Positions 50,415-59,249 of a stretch of 64,000 bases of DNA are shown one piece after another. The translations under genes were made by a program, and so were the position numbers. Every line of letters begins with the position of its first letter. The first letter of the stretch is position 1. The DNA lies in contig NZ_JOEH01000003.1 in the NCBI RefSeq assembly GCF_000719095.1, positions 186,001-250,000 on the forward strand. Direction: 5' to 3'. Source of the stretch: Streptacidiphilus jeojiense. GTDB taxonomy: Bacteria > Actinomycetota > Actinomycetes > Streptomycetales > Streptomycetaceae. The notes beneath the pieces were generated by a model that ran no database searches, was not told the origin of the DNA, and was given only the letters and a program-made list of their open reading frames with translations.

Positions 50415-50993
50415 ATGACGCAGACCCCTGACACCCCTGAGGGCGCCACCCGGGAAGGCGCGCCCCAGGACGCCGTGCCCGCCGTCGCCCCGGACGACGT
50501 GGCGGCGATCGCCGCCCAGCTCGGCCGGGTGCCGCGCGGGCTGCGCGCCGTCGCCCACCGCTGCGCCTGCGGCCTGCCGGACGTGGTGGAGACCGCACCG
50601 CGGCTGGAGGACGGCAGTCCCTTCCCCACGCTGTTCTACCTGACCTGCCCCAGGGCCGCGTCAGCGATCGGCACGCTGGAGGCCGACGGGGTGATGAAGG
50701 AGCAGACCGCCCGGCTGGCCGAGGACCCGGAGCTGGCCGCCGCCTACCAGCGGGCCCACGAGGACTACATCGCCCGGCGCGACGCCATCGAGGTGCTGGA
50801 GGGCTTCCCCAGCGCCGGCGGGATGCCGGACCGGGTGAAGTGCCTGCACGTCCTGGTCGGCCACAGCCTGGCGGCCGGACCGGGCGTCAACCCGCTCGGC
50901 GACGAGGCCCTGGCGATGCTGCCCGAGTGGTGGCGCAAGGGCCCCTGCGTCTGCGTGCCCACCGCCGACGGTGCCGAGGGGTGCGACAAGTGA
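50415..50993 (+). CDS. DUF501 family protein
   Basis: A 192-residue actinobacterial protein of unknown function. Conserved features are AHRCACGLPDVVETAPRLED, GSPFPTLFYLTCPRAASAIG, LEADGVMKE, and MPDRVKCLHVLVGHSLAAGP with Cys and His residues that could bind metal. N-terminal 25 residues are variable. Always found with eno, divIC and ppx, and here its stop overlaps the ppx start (GTGA). Confidence 0.85.
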   Translation: MTQTPDTPEGATREGAPQDAVPAVAPDDVAAIAAQLGRVPRGLRAVAHRCACGLPDVVETAPRLEDGSPFPTLFYLTCPRAASAIGTLEADGVMKEQTARLAEDPELAAAYQRAHEDYIARRDAIEVLEGFPSAGGMPDRVKCLHVLVGHSLAAGPGVNPLGDEALAMLPEWWRKGPCVCVPTADGAEGCDK

Positions 50994-51937
50994 CGCTTCA
51001 GCGTGTGGCTGCGATCGACTGCGGGACCAACTCCATCCGCCTGCTGGTCGCCGACCTCGACCCGGACACCGGTGAGCTGCACGACCTGGACCGGCGGATG
51101 ACCATCGTCCGGCTCGGGCAGGGCGTGGACCGCACCGGGCGGCTGGCCCCGGAGGCGCTGGAGCGCACCTTCGCCGCCTGCCGCGACTACGCGGCGGTCA
51201 TCGCCGGGCACGGCGCCCAGCGGCTGCGCTTCGTGGCGACCAGCGCCTCGCGCGACGCCGAGAACCGCGACGAGTTCGTCAGCGGCGTCCGCGCGATCCT
51301 GGGCGTCGAGCCCGAGGTGATCAGCGGCGACGAGGAGGCCCAGCTCTCCTTCACCGGCGCGACCAGGGAGCTCAAGGGCGAGGACGGGCTGACGCCGCCC
51401 TACCTGGTGTTCGACCTCGGCGGCGGCTCCACCGAGTTCGTGCTGGGCTCCGACCGGGTCGAGGCGGCCCGCTCGGTCGACATCGGCTGCGTCCGGATGA
51501 CGGAGCGTCATGGCGGCGACACCATCGCCATGCGGGCCGACATCAAGGCGGCGCTGGACCTGGCCGCCGCCACCGTCCCGCTGACCTCGGCGGCGACCCT
51601 GGTCGGCCTGGCCGGGACGGTCACCACGGTGGCCGGGATCGCGCTCGGCCTGCCTGCCTACGACTCCGCCGCGATCCACCACTCGCGCATCCCGCTGGCC
51701 AAGGTCCGCGAGGTCACCGCGATGCTGCTGGCGTCCACTCCGGAGGAGCGCGCGGCGATCCCGGTGATGCACCCCGGACGGGTGGACGTCATCGCCGCGG
51801 GGGCCCTCGTTCTGCTCGCCGTCATGGAGCGCAGCGGGGCTTCTGAGCTGGTCGTCAGCGAGCACGACATCCTCGACGGCATCGCCTGGAGCGCGGCCGG
51901 GGAGACGGCTCGCGAGGGCGCTCCAGAAACTTCGTGA
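50990..51937 (+). CDS. ppx: Ppx/GppA exopolyphosphatase
   Basis: A 315-residue ASKHA-fold phosphatase that removes terminal phosphate from polyphosphate or pppGpp. Seen: AAIDCGTNSIRLLVADLD (phosphate 1), VATSASRDAENRDEF, LVFDLGGGSTEFVLG (phosphate 2), and LAGTVTTVAGIALG. It is the short actinobacterial form lacking the C-terminal HD domain. GTG 50990 overlaps the DUF501 stop. A Rex-like operator overlaps its stop codon. Confidence 0.92.
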   Translation: MTLQRVAAIDCGTNSIRLLVADLDPDTGELHDLDRRMTIVRLGQGVDRTGRLAPEALERTFAACRDYAAVIAGHGAQRLRFVATSASRDAENRDEFVSGVRAILGVEPEVISGDEEAQLSFTGATRELKGEDGLTPPYLVFDLGGGSTEFVLGSDRVEAARSVDIGCVRMTERHGGDTIAMRADIKAALDLAAATVPLTSAATLVGLAGTVTTVAGIALGLPAYDSAAIHHSRIPLAKVREVTAMLLASTPEERAAIPVMHPGRVDVIAAGALVLLAVMERSGASELVVSEHDILDGIAWSAAGETAREGAPETS

Positions 51938-51949
51938 ATTTCTTCACAT
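51932..51949. promoter_or_regulatory. Rex-like redox operator upstream of ndh
   Basis: The core GTGAATTTCTTCAC (51934-51947) matches the Rex core GTGAA-N4-TTCAC exactly; two outer positions depart from the TTGTGAAnnnnTTCACAA consensus. Rex is the actinobacterial NADH/NAD+ sensor and ndh is a known type of target. The site lies about 285 bp before ndh, over the ppx stop. Confidence 0.6.
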
Positions 51950-52231
51950 GGGGTTCCCGGCTTTGGGGTCACCCGAAGGGCCGGTTCGTCCGAATTGCGA
52001 GACCCAAGGCCCCTGGCGGGCGTCGGCCCGGGCATCCAAGGCCGGGGGCCTTTTTCGCACGCACAATCGCAATGAGTGCGACGAGCTGCGGCGATACCCG
52101 GCACCCCGGCAGCGGGCCGGTCGCAGGGCACCCAGTGGGAACCATGGGCCGCGTAGTGTAGCAGGTGGTGTCCAGAGGCATGTGAGGAGGGCCACAAGGG
52201 CTGCTCCGGACGGTGCTGGATACTTTCGGAT
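51950..52231. other. Intergenic region between ppx and ndh
   Basis: Contains the terminator hairpin at 52006-52055 and no convincing gene. TACTTT at 52221-52226 ends 5 bp before the ndh ATG and no Shine-Dalgarno is seen, so ndh could have a leaderless transcript in addition to a longer one. Confidence 0.45.
52006..52055 (+). terminator. Terminator with U-tract between ppx and ndh
   Basis: AAGGCCCCTGGC (52006-52017) pairs with GCCGGGGGCCTT (52041-52052), one G:U pair, and TTTTT ends at 52055. It terminates ppx or acts as an attenuator if transcription starts at the Rex-like site. Confidence 0.75.
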
Positions 52232-53605
52232 ATGAGCACCACGGAGCGTCCTCGCATTCTCATCGTCGGCGGTGGATACGTCGGCATGTATGCCGCGATG
52301 CGCATCCTCAAGAAGATGCGCTACGGAGAGGCGACCGTCACGGTCGTCGACCCGCGGTCCTACATGACGTACCTGCCCTTCCTTCCCGAGGCGGCGGCCG
52401 GCAATGTCGCGCCTCGCAACCTCGTCGCGCCGCTGCGCAGCACCCTCAAGGGTGCGGAGGTCCTCACCGGTCACGTGACCGCGGTGGACCAGGAGCGCAA
52501 GATCGCGACCATCTCCCCGGCCGCGGGCGACTCGTACGAGCTGCCGTTCGAGTACCTCGTCGTCGCGCTGGGCTCGGTCTCCCGCACCTTCCCGATCCCC
52601 GGCCTGGCCGAGAACGGCATCGGCATCAAGTCGGTCGAGGAGGCCATCAGCCTCCGCAACCACGTGATCGCCCAGCTGGACAAGGCCGAGTCCACCACGG
52701 ACGAGGCGGTCCGCAAGCAGGCGCTGACCTTCGTGGTCATCGGCGGCGGCTTCGCGGGCATCGAGACCGTGGCCGAGCTGGAGGACATGGTCCGCGACGC
52801 GGCCAAGAACTACCGCAACGTGAAGCGTGAGGACATGCGCTTCATCGTGGTCGAGGCGGCCAACCGCATCCTCCCCGAGATGGGCCCGGACCTCGGTCTG
52901 TGGACCAAGGAGAAGCTCGAGGAGCGCGGGATCGAGATCTACATCGAGACCTCGATGGACTCCTGCGTCGACAAGCACGTGGTGCTGAAGAACGGCATCG
53001 AGGTCGACGCCTCCACCATCGTGTGGACGGCCGGCGTCAAGCCCAACCCGGCGCTCGCCAACTTCGGTCTTCCGCTGGGCCCGCGCGGCCACGTCGACAC
53101 CGCCCCGACCCTCCAGGTCCAGGGCTTCGACAACGTCTGGGCCGCCGGCGACAACGCCCAGGTGCCGGACCTCGCCGTCGGCGAGGGCGCCTGGTGCCCG
53201 CCGAACGCGCAGCACGCGGTCCGTCAGGCCATCGTGCTCGGCGACAACGTGGTCTCCGGGATGCGGGGCTTCCCGCAGAAGGAGTACAAGCACAAGAACC
53301 TCGGCGCGGTTGCCGGCCTGGGCCTCCACAAGGGTGTGGCGATCCTCTTCGGCAAGTACAAGCTGAAGGGCCGTCCGGCCTGGTGGTTCCACCGCCTGTA
53401 CCACGGCAGCCGGGTACCCACCATGAACCGCAAGGTCCGGGTGTTCGCCGACTGGACCCTGGCCATGTTCCTCAAGCGCGAGACCGTCTCCCTGGTGGAG
53501 ATGGAGAAGCCGCGCGAGGTGTTCATCGAGGCGGCCTCGCCCGCCCCGAAGCCGAAGCCCGCGGTCGCGGCCGAGGCCGCGAAGACCGAGAAGGTCCCTG
53601 CCTGA
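52232..53605 (+). CDS. ndh: Type II NADH dehydrogenase
   Basis: A 457-residue single-subunit NADH:quinone oxidoreductase that feeds electrons to the respiratory chain without pumping protons. FAD-binding ILIVGGGYVGMYAAMRILKK, NADH-binding FVVIGGGFAGIETVAEL, DNVWAAGDNAQVPD and NAQHAVRQA. The amphipathic C-terminal helices around WWFHRLYHG and FADWTLAMFLKRETV attach it to the membrane. A Rex-like site upstream suggests control by NADH level. ATG 52232. Confidence 0.95.
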   Translation: MSTTERPRILIVGGGYVGMYAAMRILKKMRYGEATVTVVDPRSYMTYLPFLPEAAAGNVAPRNLVAPLRSTLKGAEVLTGHVTAVDQERKIATISPAAGDSYELPFEYLVVALGSVSRTFPIPGLAENGIGIKSVEEAISLRNHVIAQLDKAESTTDEAVRKQALTFVVIGGGFAGIETVAELEDMVRDAAKNYRNVKREDMRFIVVEAANRILPEMGPDLGLWTKEKLEERGIEIYIETSMDSCVDKHVVLKNGIEVDASTIVWTAGVKPNPALANFGLPLGPRGHVDTAPTLQVQGFDNVWAAGDNAQVPDLAVGEGAWCPPNAQHAVRQAIVLGDNVVSGMRGFPQKEYKHKNLGAVAGLGLHKGVAILFGKYKLKGRPAWWFHRLYHGSRVPTMNRKVRVFADWTLAMFLKRETVSLVEMEKPREVFIEAASPAPKPKPAVAAEAAKTEKVPA

Positions 53606-53684
53606 TCGTTCCACCGCACGCCCTCCTGCCCGGCAGCGTCGCCGGACCACACCCGTGGTGCTCATAACCGGCACCGCTGCCGTA

Positions 53685-53723
53685 AGTGCCCCGGCTCCTC
53701 CTCCACGGAGGGGCCGGGGCACT
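53685..53723. terminator. Bidirectional terminator between ndh and the ABC permease
   Basis: AGTGCCCCGGC (53685-53695) pairs with GCCGGGGCACT (53713-53723), with an inner CTCC/GGAG stem. It lies between convergent genes. Confidence 0.8.
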
Positions 53724-53791
53724 GGCGTTTCTCTGGAGCCTGCGGCCACCGTCGCGGCTTCTCGCCGGGGTACGGGGCGTCAGGGGCGGTT

Positions 53792-56344
53792 TCAGGAGGT
53801 CTTGATGGAGTCCAGGATGTCCAGGCGGGACGCCCTGCGGGCGGGCCACAGGGCGGCGCCCAGGCCCACCAGGGCGGCTGCCAGGACGTAGGCCGCCAGC
53901 TGTCCCGCAGGGAAGGCCGTAGTGAGGCCGGTCAGCGAGGACTTGAGCAGCTGTACCGCCGCCCAGGCCAGGAACTCGCCGATGGCCACCCCCAGCACCG
54001 CGCCGAAGAGCGCGATCGCCACCGACTCCAGCCGGACCATCCGCTTGATCCCGCGCCGGTCCAGGCCGATCGCCCGCAGCATCCCGATCTCGCGCTTGCG
54101 CTCGAAGACCGACATCGCCAGGGTGTTGACCACCCCCAGGACCGCGATCAGCACGGCCATCCCCAGCAGTCCGTACATCACGTTCAGCAGCAGGCTGATC
54201 TGCGAGCTGAACTCCTTCACCATCTGCTGCTGCGACTGCACCTGGACCAGCGGGTTGCGTCCGGTGGAGTCCTTCAGGGCCTGCTCCAGCGCCGGCGAGG
54301 CGCCCGCGGTGCCGGACACCAGCACCGCGCTGTAGTACGGCGCGGTGGTGTGCGGGGAGAGCACCGACTCGCTCATCATCACCGGCCCGAGCAGGCCGCT
54401 GTCCTGGTAGATGCCGCCGATCCGGACCGTGCCGGTGCTGCCGTTCGGGTAGGTGAACCGGGCGCTCCCGCCGACGCTCCAGTGGTGCGAGGCCGCGGTG
54501 GACTTGTCCACCAGCGCCGCGCCCTGGCCGATCGCGCCGGCCGATCCGTCCAGCATGGTCGGGGCGACCAGCCGGCTGAAGCTGTCGGCGTCGAAGCCGC
54601 TCACCGAGAGGTCCCGGCCGTCGGCCTTGACGTACTGGGAGTCGATGACGCTGGTGGCGCTGACGCCCGCGGTGGACTTGATGGCGGGCAGCGCGCTGGG
54701 CGAGACCGGCTCGCCGAGCATCACGCTGACCGCGTAGTCGGCCTTCATCCCCGAGGTGACCTGCTTGGTGACCGCGTCGGTGACCGAGGCGCCGATCACC
54801 GTCAGCGCGCTGATCAGGGTCAGCCCGATGGTGAGCGCGGACGCCGTGGCCGCGGTGCGGCGCGGGTTGCGCAGCGCGTTCTGCTTGGCCAGCTTGCCGG
54901 AGACCCCGTACAGCCGCGCGAACAGCGGCCCGACCAGGGCGATCAGCGGACGGGACAGCAGCGGGGTCAGCACGAACGCGCCGATCAGGATCAGCCCGGC
55001 GCCGGCGCCCACCGGCAGCCGACCGGAGCTGCCGCCCAGGTGCGCGCCGTAGAGCACGGCAGCCAGGCCGGTGCCGAAGAAGGCGGCGCCGATGGAGTTG
55101 CGGACCACCAGGGACTTCTGGGTGGCGGGCTGGTCGTTGCTGCTCATCGCGGCGACCGGGGGGACCCGGGAGGCGCGGATGCTGGGCAGCAGCGCGGCCA
55201 CCACGGTGACCACGACCCCGGTGAGCAGCGTGGCCACCACCGTGGTGGGGGCGATCACCAGGCCGCCGGCGGGCAGGTTCCCGCCGGATCCGAGGAAGGC
55301 CTTGAGCCCGGCCCCGATCCCGATCCCGGCCAGCAGCCCGCCCAGTGAGGCGAAGACCCCCACGAACAGGGCCTCCAGCAGCACCGAGTTGGTGATCTGG
55401 CGGCGGCTGGCCCCGATGGCGCGCATCAGCGCGGTCTCCCGGGTGCGCTGGGCGATCAGCATGGTGAAGGTGTTGGAGATCAGGAAGATGCCGACGAACA
55501 GCGCGATCCCGGCGAAGGCCAGCAGCGCGGTGCGCATCCCCGAGGTGGCGGCCTGCACCGCGGCGGTCGAGTCGGCGCTGAGCTTCACCCCGGTCTTGGC
55601 GGTGATGTTCCCGCTGTGCGGGAGCACCGGCAGGACTTCGGAGAGCAGCTGCTGCTCGCTGGTGCCGGGCTTGGCGACGGCCTGGATGGTGGTGAACTGC
55701 CCGGCCTTGAGGTAGAGCTGCTGTGCGGTGGCGGTGTCGAAGAGCACCAGCGAGCCGCCGGCCTTCACCTGCGGGTCGACCGTGGTGAAGATGCCGGTGA
55801 CGGTCATCTGCATGACCGGGCCGTTGACGGCGAGCCGGACCGTGTCGCCGACCTTGAAGCCGTTCTTCTCGGCGGTGCGCTGGTCCACCGCGATCTGACG
55901 GCTGTTCACCGGACCGGTGCCCTGGACCATCGGGTAGGTGCTGTCCCGGCCGTCGGCGCCGGGCACCCAGTTGGAGCCCTGGGTGTTGCCGCGCTCGCCG
56001 ATCAGGTTGCCCTGCGGGTCGGAGAGCCCGGCGAAGCCGGTCACCGTGCCGCGGGCGGACTGCGCCCCCGGCAGTGCGGCGATCCTCTGGACGGTGGCGT
56101 CGGTGAGCGGCAGCGCCGAGCTGTTGTTGTCCGAGGCCTTGGCGTCGCTGCCGGCGGCGGAGTTGTGGACCTGGACCGAGATGTTGTCGAAGCTGGAGGA
56201 CTGGCTGTCCTTGAAGGCCTGGCCGACCGAGTCGGAGAAGACCATGGTGCCGGCCACGAAGGCGGTGCCGAGCAGCACGGCCAGCATGGTCATCAGCAGC
56301 CGGCCCTTGCTGGCCAGCACATTGCGCAGTGCGGTGCGGTACAT
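53792..56344 (-). CDS. ABC transporter permease, FtsX/MacB type
   Basis: An 850-residue permease with two FtsX-type units. An N-terminal helix and periplasmic MacB-like domain (VQVHNSAAG to TTIQAVAKPG) precede helices at about 265-430 (ALLAFAGIALFVGIFLISNT, LTGVVVTVVAALLPSIRAS); a second copy ends with LLNVMYGLLGMAVLIAVLGV and LDILDSIKTS. Such pumps export peptides, lipids or drugs, or act on cell-wall hydrolases. The ATPase gene precedes it by 13 bp in the same unit. Substrate is unknown. Confidence 0.92.
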   Translation of the reverse strand: MYRTALRNVLASKGRLLMTMLAVLLGTAFVAGTMVFSDSVGQAFKDSQSSSFDNISVQVHNSAAGSDAKASDNNSSALPLTDATVQRIAALPGAQSARGTVTGFAGLSDPQGNLIGERGNTQGSNWVPGADGRDSTYPMVQGTGPVNSRQIAVDQRTAEKNGFKVGDTVRLAVNGPVMQMTVTGIFTTVDPQVKAGGSLVLFDTATAQQLYLKAGQFTTIQAVAKPGTSEQQLLSEVLPVLPHSGNITAKTGVKLSADSTAAVQAATSGMRTALLAFAGIALFVGIFLISNTFTMLIAQRTRETALMRAIGASRRQITNSVLLEALFVGVFASLGGLLAGIGIGAGLKAFLGSGGNLPAGGLVIAPTTVVATLLTGVVVTVVAALLPSIRASRVPPVAAMSSNDQPATQKSLVVRNSIGAAFFGTGLAAVLYGAHLGGSSGRLPVGAGAGLILIGAFVLTPLLSRPLIALVGPLFARLYGVSGKLAKQNALRNPRRTAATASALTIGLTLISALTVIGASVTDAVTKQVTSGMKADYAVSVMLGEPVSPSALPAIKSTAGVSATSVIDSQYVKADGRDLSVSGFDADSFSRLVAPTMLDGSAGAIGQGAALVDKSTAASHHWSVGGSARFTYPNGSTGTVRIGGIYQDSGLLGPVMMSESVLSPHTTAPYYSAVLVSGTAGASPALEQALKDSTGRNPLVQVQSQQQMVKEFSSQISLLLNVMYGLLGMAVLIAVLGVVNTLAMSVFERKREIGMLRAIGLDRRGIKRMVRLESVAIALFGAVLGVAIGEFLAWAAVQLLKSSLTGLTTAFPAGQLAAYVLAAALVGLGAALWPARRASRLDILDSIKTS

Positions 56345-56357
56345 GACGGACCCCCTC

Positions 56358-57113
56358 TCAGCTGGTGCGGCCCTTGGCGTCGAAACGACGCATGCGGTCC
56401 AGGACGCTGTCGGCGGTGGGGCCGTACATCTCGTCGACGATCCTGCCGTCGGCGAGGAAGACCACCCGGTCCGCGTAGGAGGCGGCGACCGGGTCGTGGG
56501 TGACCATCACCACGGTCTGGCCGAGCTCGCGCACCGAGTTGCGGAGGAAGCCGAGGATCTCCGCGCCGGAGCGGGAGTCCAGGTTGCCGGTGGGCTCGTC
56601 GGCGAAGATGATCGCGGGCCGGGACGCCAGGGCGCGGGCGCAGGCCACCCGCTGCTGCTGGCCGCCGGACAGCTGGGAGGGGCGGTGCCCGAGCCGGTCG
56701 GCCAGGCCGACGGTGGCCACCACCTGGTCCAGCCAGGCATGGTCGGGCTTGCGGCCGGCTATGTCCATCGGCAGGGTGATGTTCTCCAGCGCGCTGAGCG
56801 TGGGCAGCAGGTTGAAGGACTGGAAGACGAAGCCGATCTGGTCCCGGCGGAGCTTGGTGAGCTGCTTGTCCTTCAGCCCGCCGAGCTCGGTGTCGCCGAT
56901 GGTGGCGGAGCCGGCGGTGACCGAGTCCAGGCCGGCCATGCAGTGCATCAGCGTCGACTTGCCGGAACCCGAGGGGCCCATGATGGCGGTGAACTGACCC
57001 CGTACGAACTCGACGGAGACCTGGTCCAACGCGGTGACGCGGGTGTCTCCCTCGCCGTAGACCTTGCTGAGGCCGACGGCGCGAGCCGCGGCAGTGAGCA
57101 GGGTTGTCGTCAC
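56358..57113 (-). CDS. ABC transporter ATP-binding protein, MacB/LolD type
   Basis: A 251-residue ATPase for the adjacent permease. Walker A IMGPSGSGKSTLMHCMAG, Q-loop FVFQSFNLLPTLSALENI, signature QLSGGQQQRVACARAL, Walker B IIFADEPTGNLD, H-loop VMVTHDPVAASYADRV. GTG 57113 is chosen because GGAG lies 8 bp upstream and the protein then has the usual length; the longer open frame adds an Arg/Pro-rich stretch without similarity. Confidence 0.93.
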   Translation of the reverse strand: MTTTLLTAAARAVGLSKVYGEGDTRVTALDQVSVEFVRGQFTAIMGPSGSGKSTLMHCMAGLDSVTAGSATIGDTELGGLKDKQLTKLRRDQIGFVFQSFNLLPTLSALENITLPMDIAGRKPDHAWLDQVVATVGLADRLGHRPSQLSGGQQQRVACARALASRPAIIFADEPTGNLDSRSGAEILGFLRNSVRELGQTVVMVTHDPVAASYADRVVFLADGRIVDEMYGPTADSVLDRMRRFDAKGRTS

Positions 57114-57394
57114 AGGACTACTCCAGTCAGAGAGGATGGGGTGTGGATCCATCCTCCCGGCCTGGTCACGCCGTGTAGTCGCCCGACCGGACGGTTGCGG
57201 GTACTGCCTGCCGTCGTAGGGGACGCAGCGCGCTCTCCTCCCCAGGTATGACAGCGCCCCTGAGGGGGTCGACTGCGGTCCCGGGACGGTCGCTCTGCAC
57301 CGACGATGCGTCAAGTAACGGTGAAATAAGACAACTTCCCCACAGGTGTGGGCATCTGAGGGGTCAGCTGCGGCTAGGCTCAGAGTGCGGAAGG
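57114..57394. other. Divergent region between the ABC operon and tRNA-Leu
   Basis: Contains the promoters of the ABC pair (minus) and tRNA-Leu (plus). TAGGCT at 57375-57380 is a probable -10 for the tRNA, with transcription starting a few bases before the mature 5' end; the -35 is weak. An AT-rich patch lies at 57313-57335. No gene seen. Confidence 0.5.
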
Positions 57395-57476
57395 GCCCGG
57401 ATGGTGGAACGCAGACACGGCGAGCTTAAACCTCGCTGGCCGCCAGGCCGTGCCGGTTCGAATCCGGCTCCGGGCA
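57395..57476 (+). tRNA. bldA: tRNA-Leu (anticodon UAA), bldA-like
   Basis: Acceptor arms GCCCGGA (57395-57401) and TCCGGGC (57469-57475). The anticodon stem GCGAG/CTCGC holds loop CTTAAAC with TAA at 57427-57429. A long variable arm (GGCC/GGCC stem) marks a class II tRNA, and the T arm is GCCGG-TTCGAAT-CCGGC. 3' CCA is not encoded. It reads the rare UUA codon. In Streptomyces this tRNA is bldA, which controls translation of TTA-containing developmental and antibiotic genes. Most of the sequence matches bldA as I remember it. Confidence 0.93.
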
Positions 57477-57488
57477 CCCGTCCCCTCG

Positions 57489-57722
57489 CTACATTGACAT
57501 GCGCGCGGCGGCGCGGCGCAGACCGTACTCGTGCACCAGGGCCTTGGCGTAGCCGTAGGAGATGCCGTACTCGCGGCGGAGCCAGGCGATCTTCTCCTCG
57601 CAGCGGAGCAGGCTCGGTCCCTCGTCGACCGCCTTGAGCCAGTCGCCGAGCGGGCGGCCGGTGACGGCGGGAATGCGGGACAGCAGGTTCTGGTGGGTTT
57701 CCGTGGAGTACATGAGGGACAC
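57489..57722 (-). CDS. Small DUF4287-type protein
   Basis: A 77-residue protein. HQNLLSRIPAVTGRPLGDWL and WLRREYGISYGYAKALVHEY resemble the DUF4287 fold (helical, unknown function). GTG 57722 has GGAGG 6 bp upstream; the ATG at 57713 lacks one. It converges on bldA, ending 12 bp from the tRNA. Confidence 0.7.
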   Translation of the reverse strand: MSLMYSTETHQNLLSRIPAVTGRPLGDWLKAVDEGPSLLRCEEKIAWLRREYGISYGYAKALVHEYGLRRAAARMSM

Positions 57723-57840
57723 TGGGCGCCTCCAGAGGTGGGCCGGTGCTGGGTCGGCCCGATGTGGGTGTGGCCGACTCTTTCGACTCTGCCCGAGGGC
57801 AGACCCCTTGGCAACAGTCGCCGGAGGATACGCTGACGGC

Positions 57841-58179
57841 ATGTCCGATCCGACCCCTCTCCTTTTCGCGGCTGACCGGCTGGCGGACCGTTTCCGCTCG
57901 ATGCCGCAGCGCAGGCTCACCCAACTGGCTCCGGAGGGCCTGAGGTTGGCCCGGCGGCTGGCCCGGCAGGAGGAGGCGGTGGCCGGCGGTCCGGCCCGCT
58001 CCGAGCTCCCGGACGCGGGCATCTTCGCGGTCGGCGACCAGATCGCGCTGGCCGCGCACGACCTGGCCGAGGCGCTGCGCGAGGCCGACCGCGAGGAGGC
58101 GGAGGCGGTGCTGGCGGAGGCGCTGGCCGCGGTGGAGGACGGCTACAGGCTGGCGACGACCCGGTCGGCGAGGATGTAG
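57841..58179 (+). CDS. Small helical protein of unknown function
   Basis: A 112-residue Ala/Arg/Glu-rich protein: FAADRLADRFRSMPQRRLTQ, GLRLARRLARQEEAVAG, GIFAVGDQIALAAHDLAEAL and a Glu-rich C-terminal helix. No domain recognised. ATG 57841 lies directly after a TACGCTGAC stretch, with weak ribosome-binding signals. Its last 37 bp overlap the 3' end of the converging membrane gene. Confidence 0.6.
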   Translation: MSDPTPLLFAADRLADRFRSMPQRRLTQLAPEGLRLARRLARQEEAVAGGPARSELPDAGIFAVGDQIALAAHDLAEALREADREEAEAVLAEALAAVEDGYRLATTRSARM

Positions 58180-58979
58180 ACGGTCTCGTCGGCGCTCTCG
58201 GCGGCGTGCTCGCCGTCGTCCGTGGTTCCTGTGCTGTCGGTGCTCAGCGCGAAGGTCAGCGCGTGGCCGCCGGGGAGGCGGGAGTTGCCGAGCAGCCGGA
58301 CCTGGGCGCCGGCGTCGACGGCGGCACGGAGCTTGGCGCCGGCCACCGGGTCGCCGGGGGCGATGCACAGCGTGGTCTCGTCCTCGAAGATGTAGACGTC
58401 CAGCGTGCCCATCGGGCCGGGGCGGACGTCGCGCAGCGTGATGCCGACCGCGACCAGCTCGTCCAGCCGCAGGTCGGTCCACTCGGGGGTGGGCGTGGGC
58501 CGCGGCACGAAGCCCGGCACGGAGGGGTGCGCGGGGCGGTCCGAGGGCAGCGGGCGCTCGGGGAGCTCGGCCCGGTCCGGACGGTCCCCGGCCGGTGCCA
58601 CCGGGTGGCCCGCGGAGCCGCTGCTGGTCTCGGAGATCATCTCCTCCAGGGCGGAGCGCAGCGCGTCGGCGAACTCCGGGTCCATCTCGCCCTGCTCGTC
58701 CACATAGCCGCGCGGTGCGGGGAGCATGACCACGCTCTCGCTGTCGAACAGCGGGCCGCCGCCGAGGTCGTCCTCGGCCATCCGGGCCTCCTGTTCGGCC
58801 CAGAACGAGCGTGCCTCCGCCATCTCCCGCTCCCGGTCGTCTGCGAGCGCGACGGCGACGGATTCGCGTACGGCCGAGTCGAAGCGCCGGTTGAGCGCGC
58901 GCAGCGCGAACAGACAGGCGGTCGCGGTGGCTGCGGTGAAGACCAGCAGGGCGGTGAGGACGAAGACGAGGATGTTCAC
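58143..58979 (-). CDS. Membrane-anchored protein of unknown function
   Basis: A 278-residue protein. One N-terminal membrane helix (ILVFVLTALLVFTAATATAC) is followed by a charged helical segment (REREMAEARSFWAEQEARMA), a disordered Pro/Ser-rich part, and a C-terminal domain from about 175 (LDVYIFEDETTLCIAPGDPV, ALTFALS). Not recognised. GTG 58979. It is transcribed towards the small helical gene and overlaps it. Confidence 0.65.
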   Translation of the reverse strand: MNILVFVLTALLVFTAATATACLFALRALNRRFDSAVRESVAVALADDREREMAEARSFWAEQEARMAEDDLGGGPLFDSESVVMLPAPRGYVDEQGEMDPEFADALRSALEEMISETSSGSAGHPVAPAGDRPDRAELPERPLPSDRPAHPSVPGFVPRPTPTPEWTDLRLDELVAVGITLRDVRPGPMGTLDVYIFEDETTLCIAPGDPVAGAKLRAAVDAGAQVRLLGNSRLPGGHALTFALSTDSTGTTDDGEHAAESADETVYILADRVVASL

Positions 58980-59249
58980 GGAAGCACCCCTAGTGAAGGG
59001 TTGAACTGGCGGTCAACCCCACAGTGCCCCACGGCGGCGGATTGCGGCAGTGCGTAATGTCCTTTTCATTTGTGACGTCCGACATCAACCGAATTGATTC
59101 GGCTGGAAAATTGCACGCAGAGCAATCGGACGAATACGTTGCGTCGACAATCCGTCGGTTTTTCGCAAAGAAAGCGGTCCAGGCCGCGCCGTAGCGTGAC
59201 CTGGACCTTACCCATCTGATGTGGGGCCAAACGGGTCATTCTGAGAAAT
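58980..59249. other. AT-rich intergenic region before the thiolase gene end
   Basis: Lower in GC than all neighbours. It contains the perfect palindrome CCGAATTGATTCGG (59089-59102) about 115 bp upstream of the membrane gene start, and the thiolase terminator. No gene was found. Confidence 0.5.
59176..59207 (-). terminator. Hairpin after the thiolase gene
   Basis: GGTCCAGG (59176-59183) pairs with CCTGGACC (59200-59207) around a 16-nt loop, about 45 bp past the thiolase stop. Confidence 0.5.
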
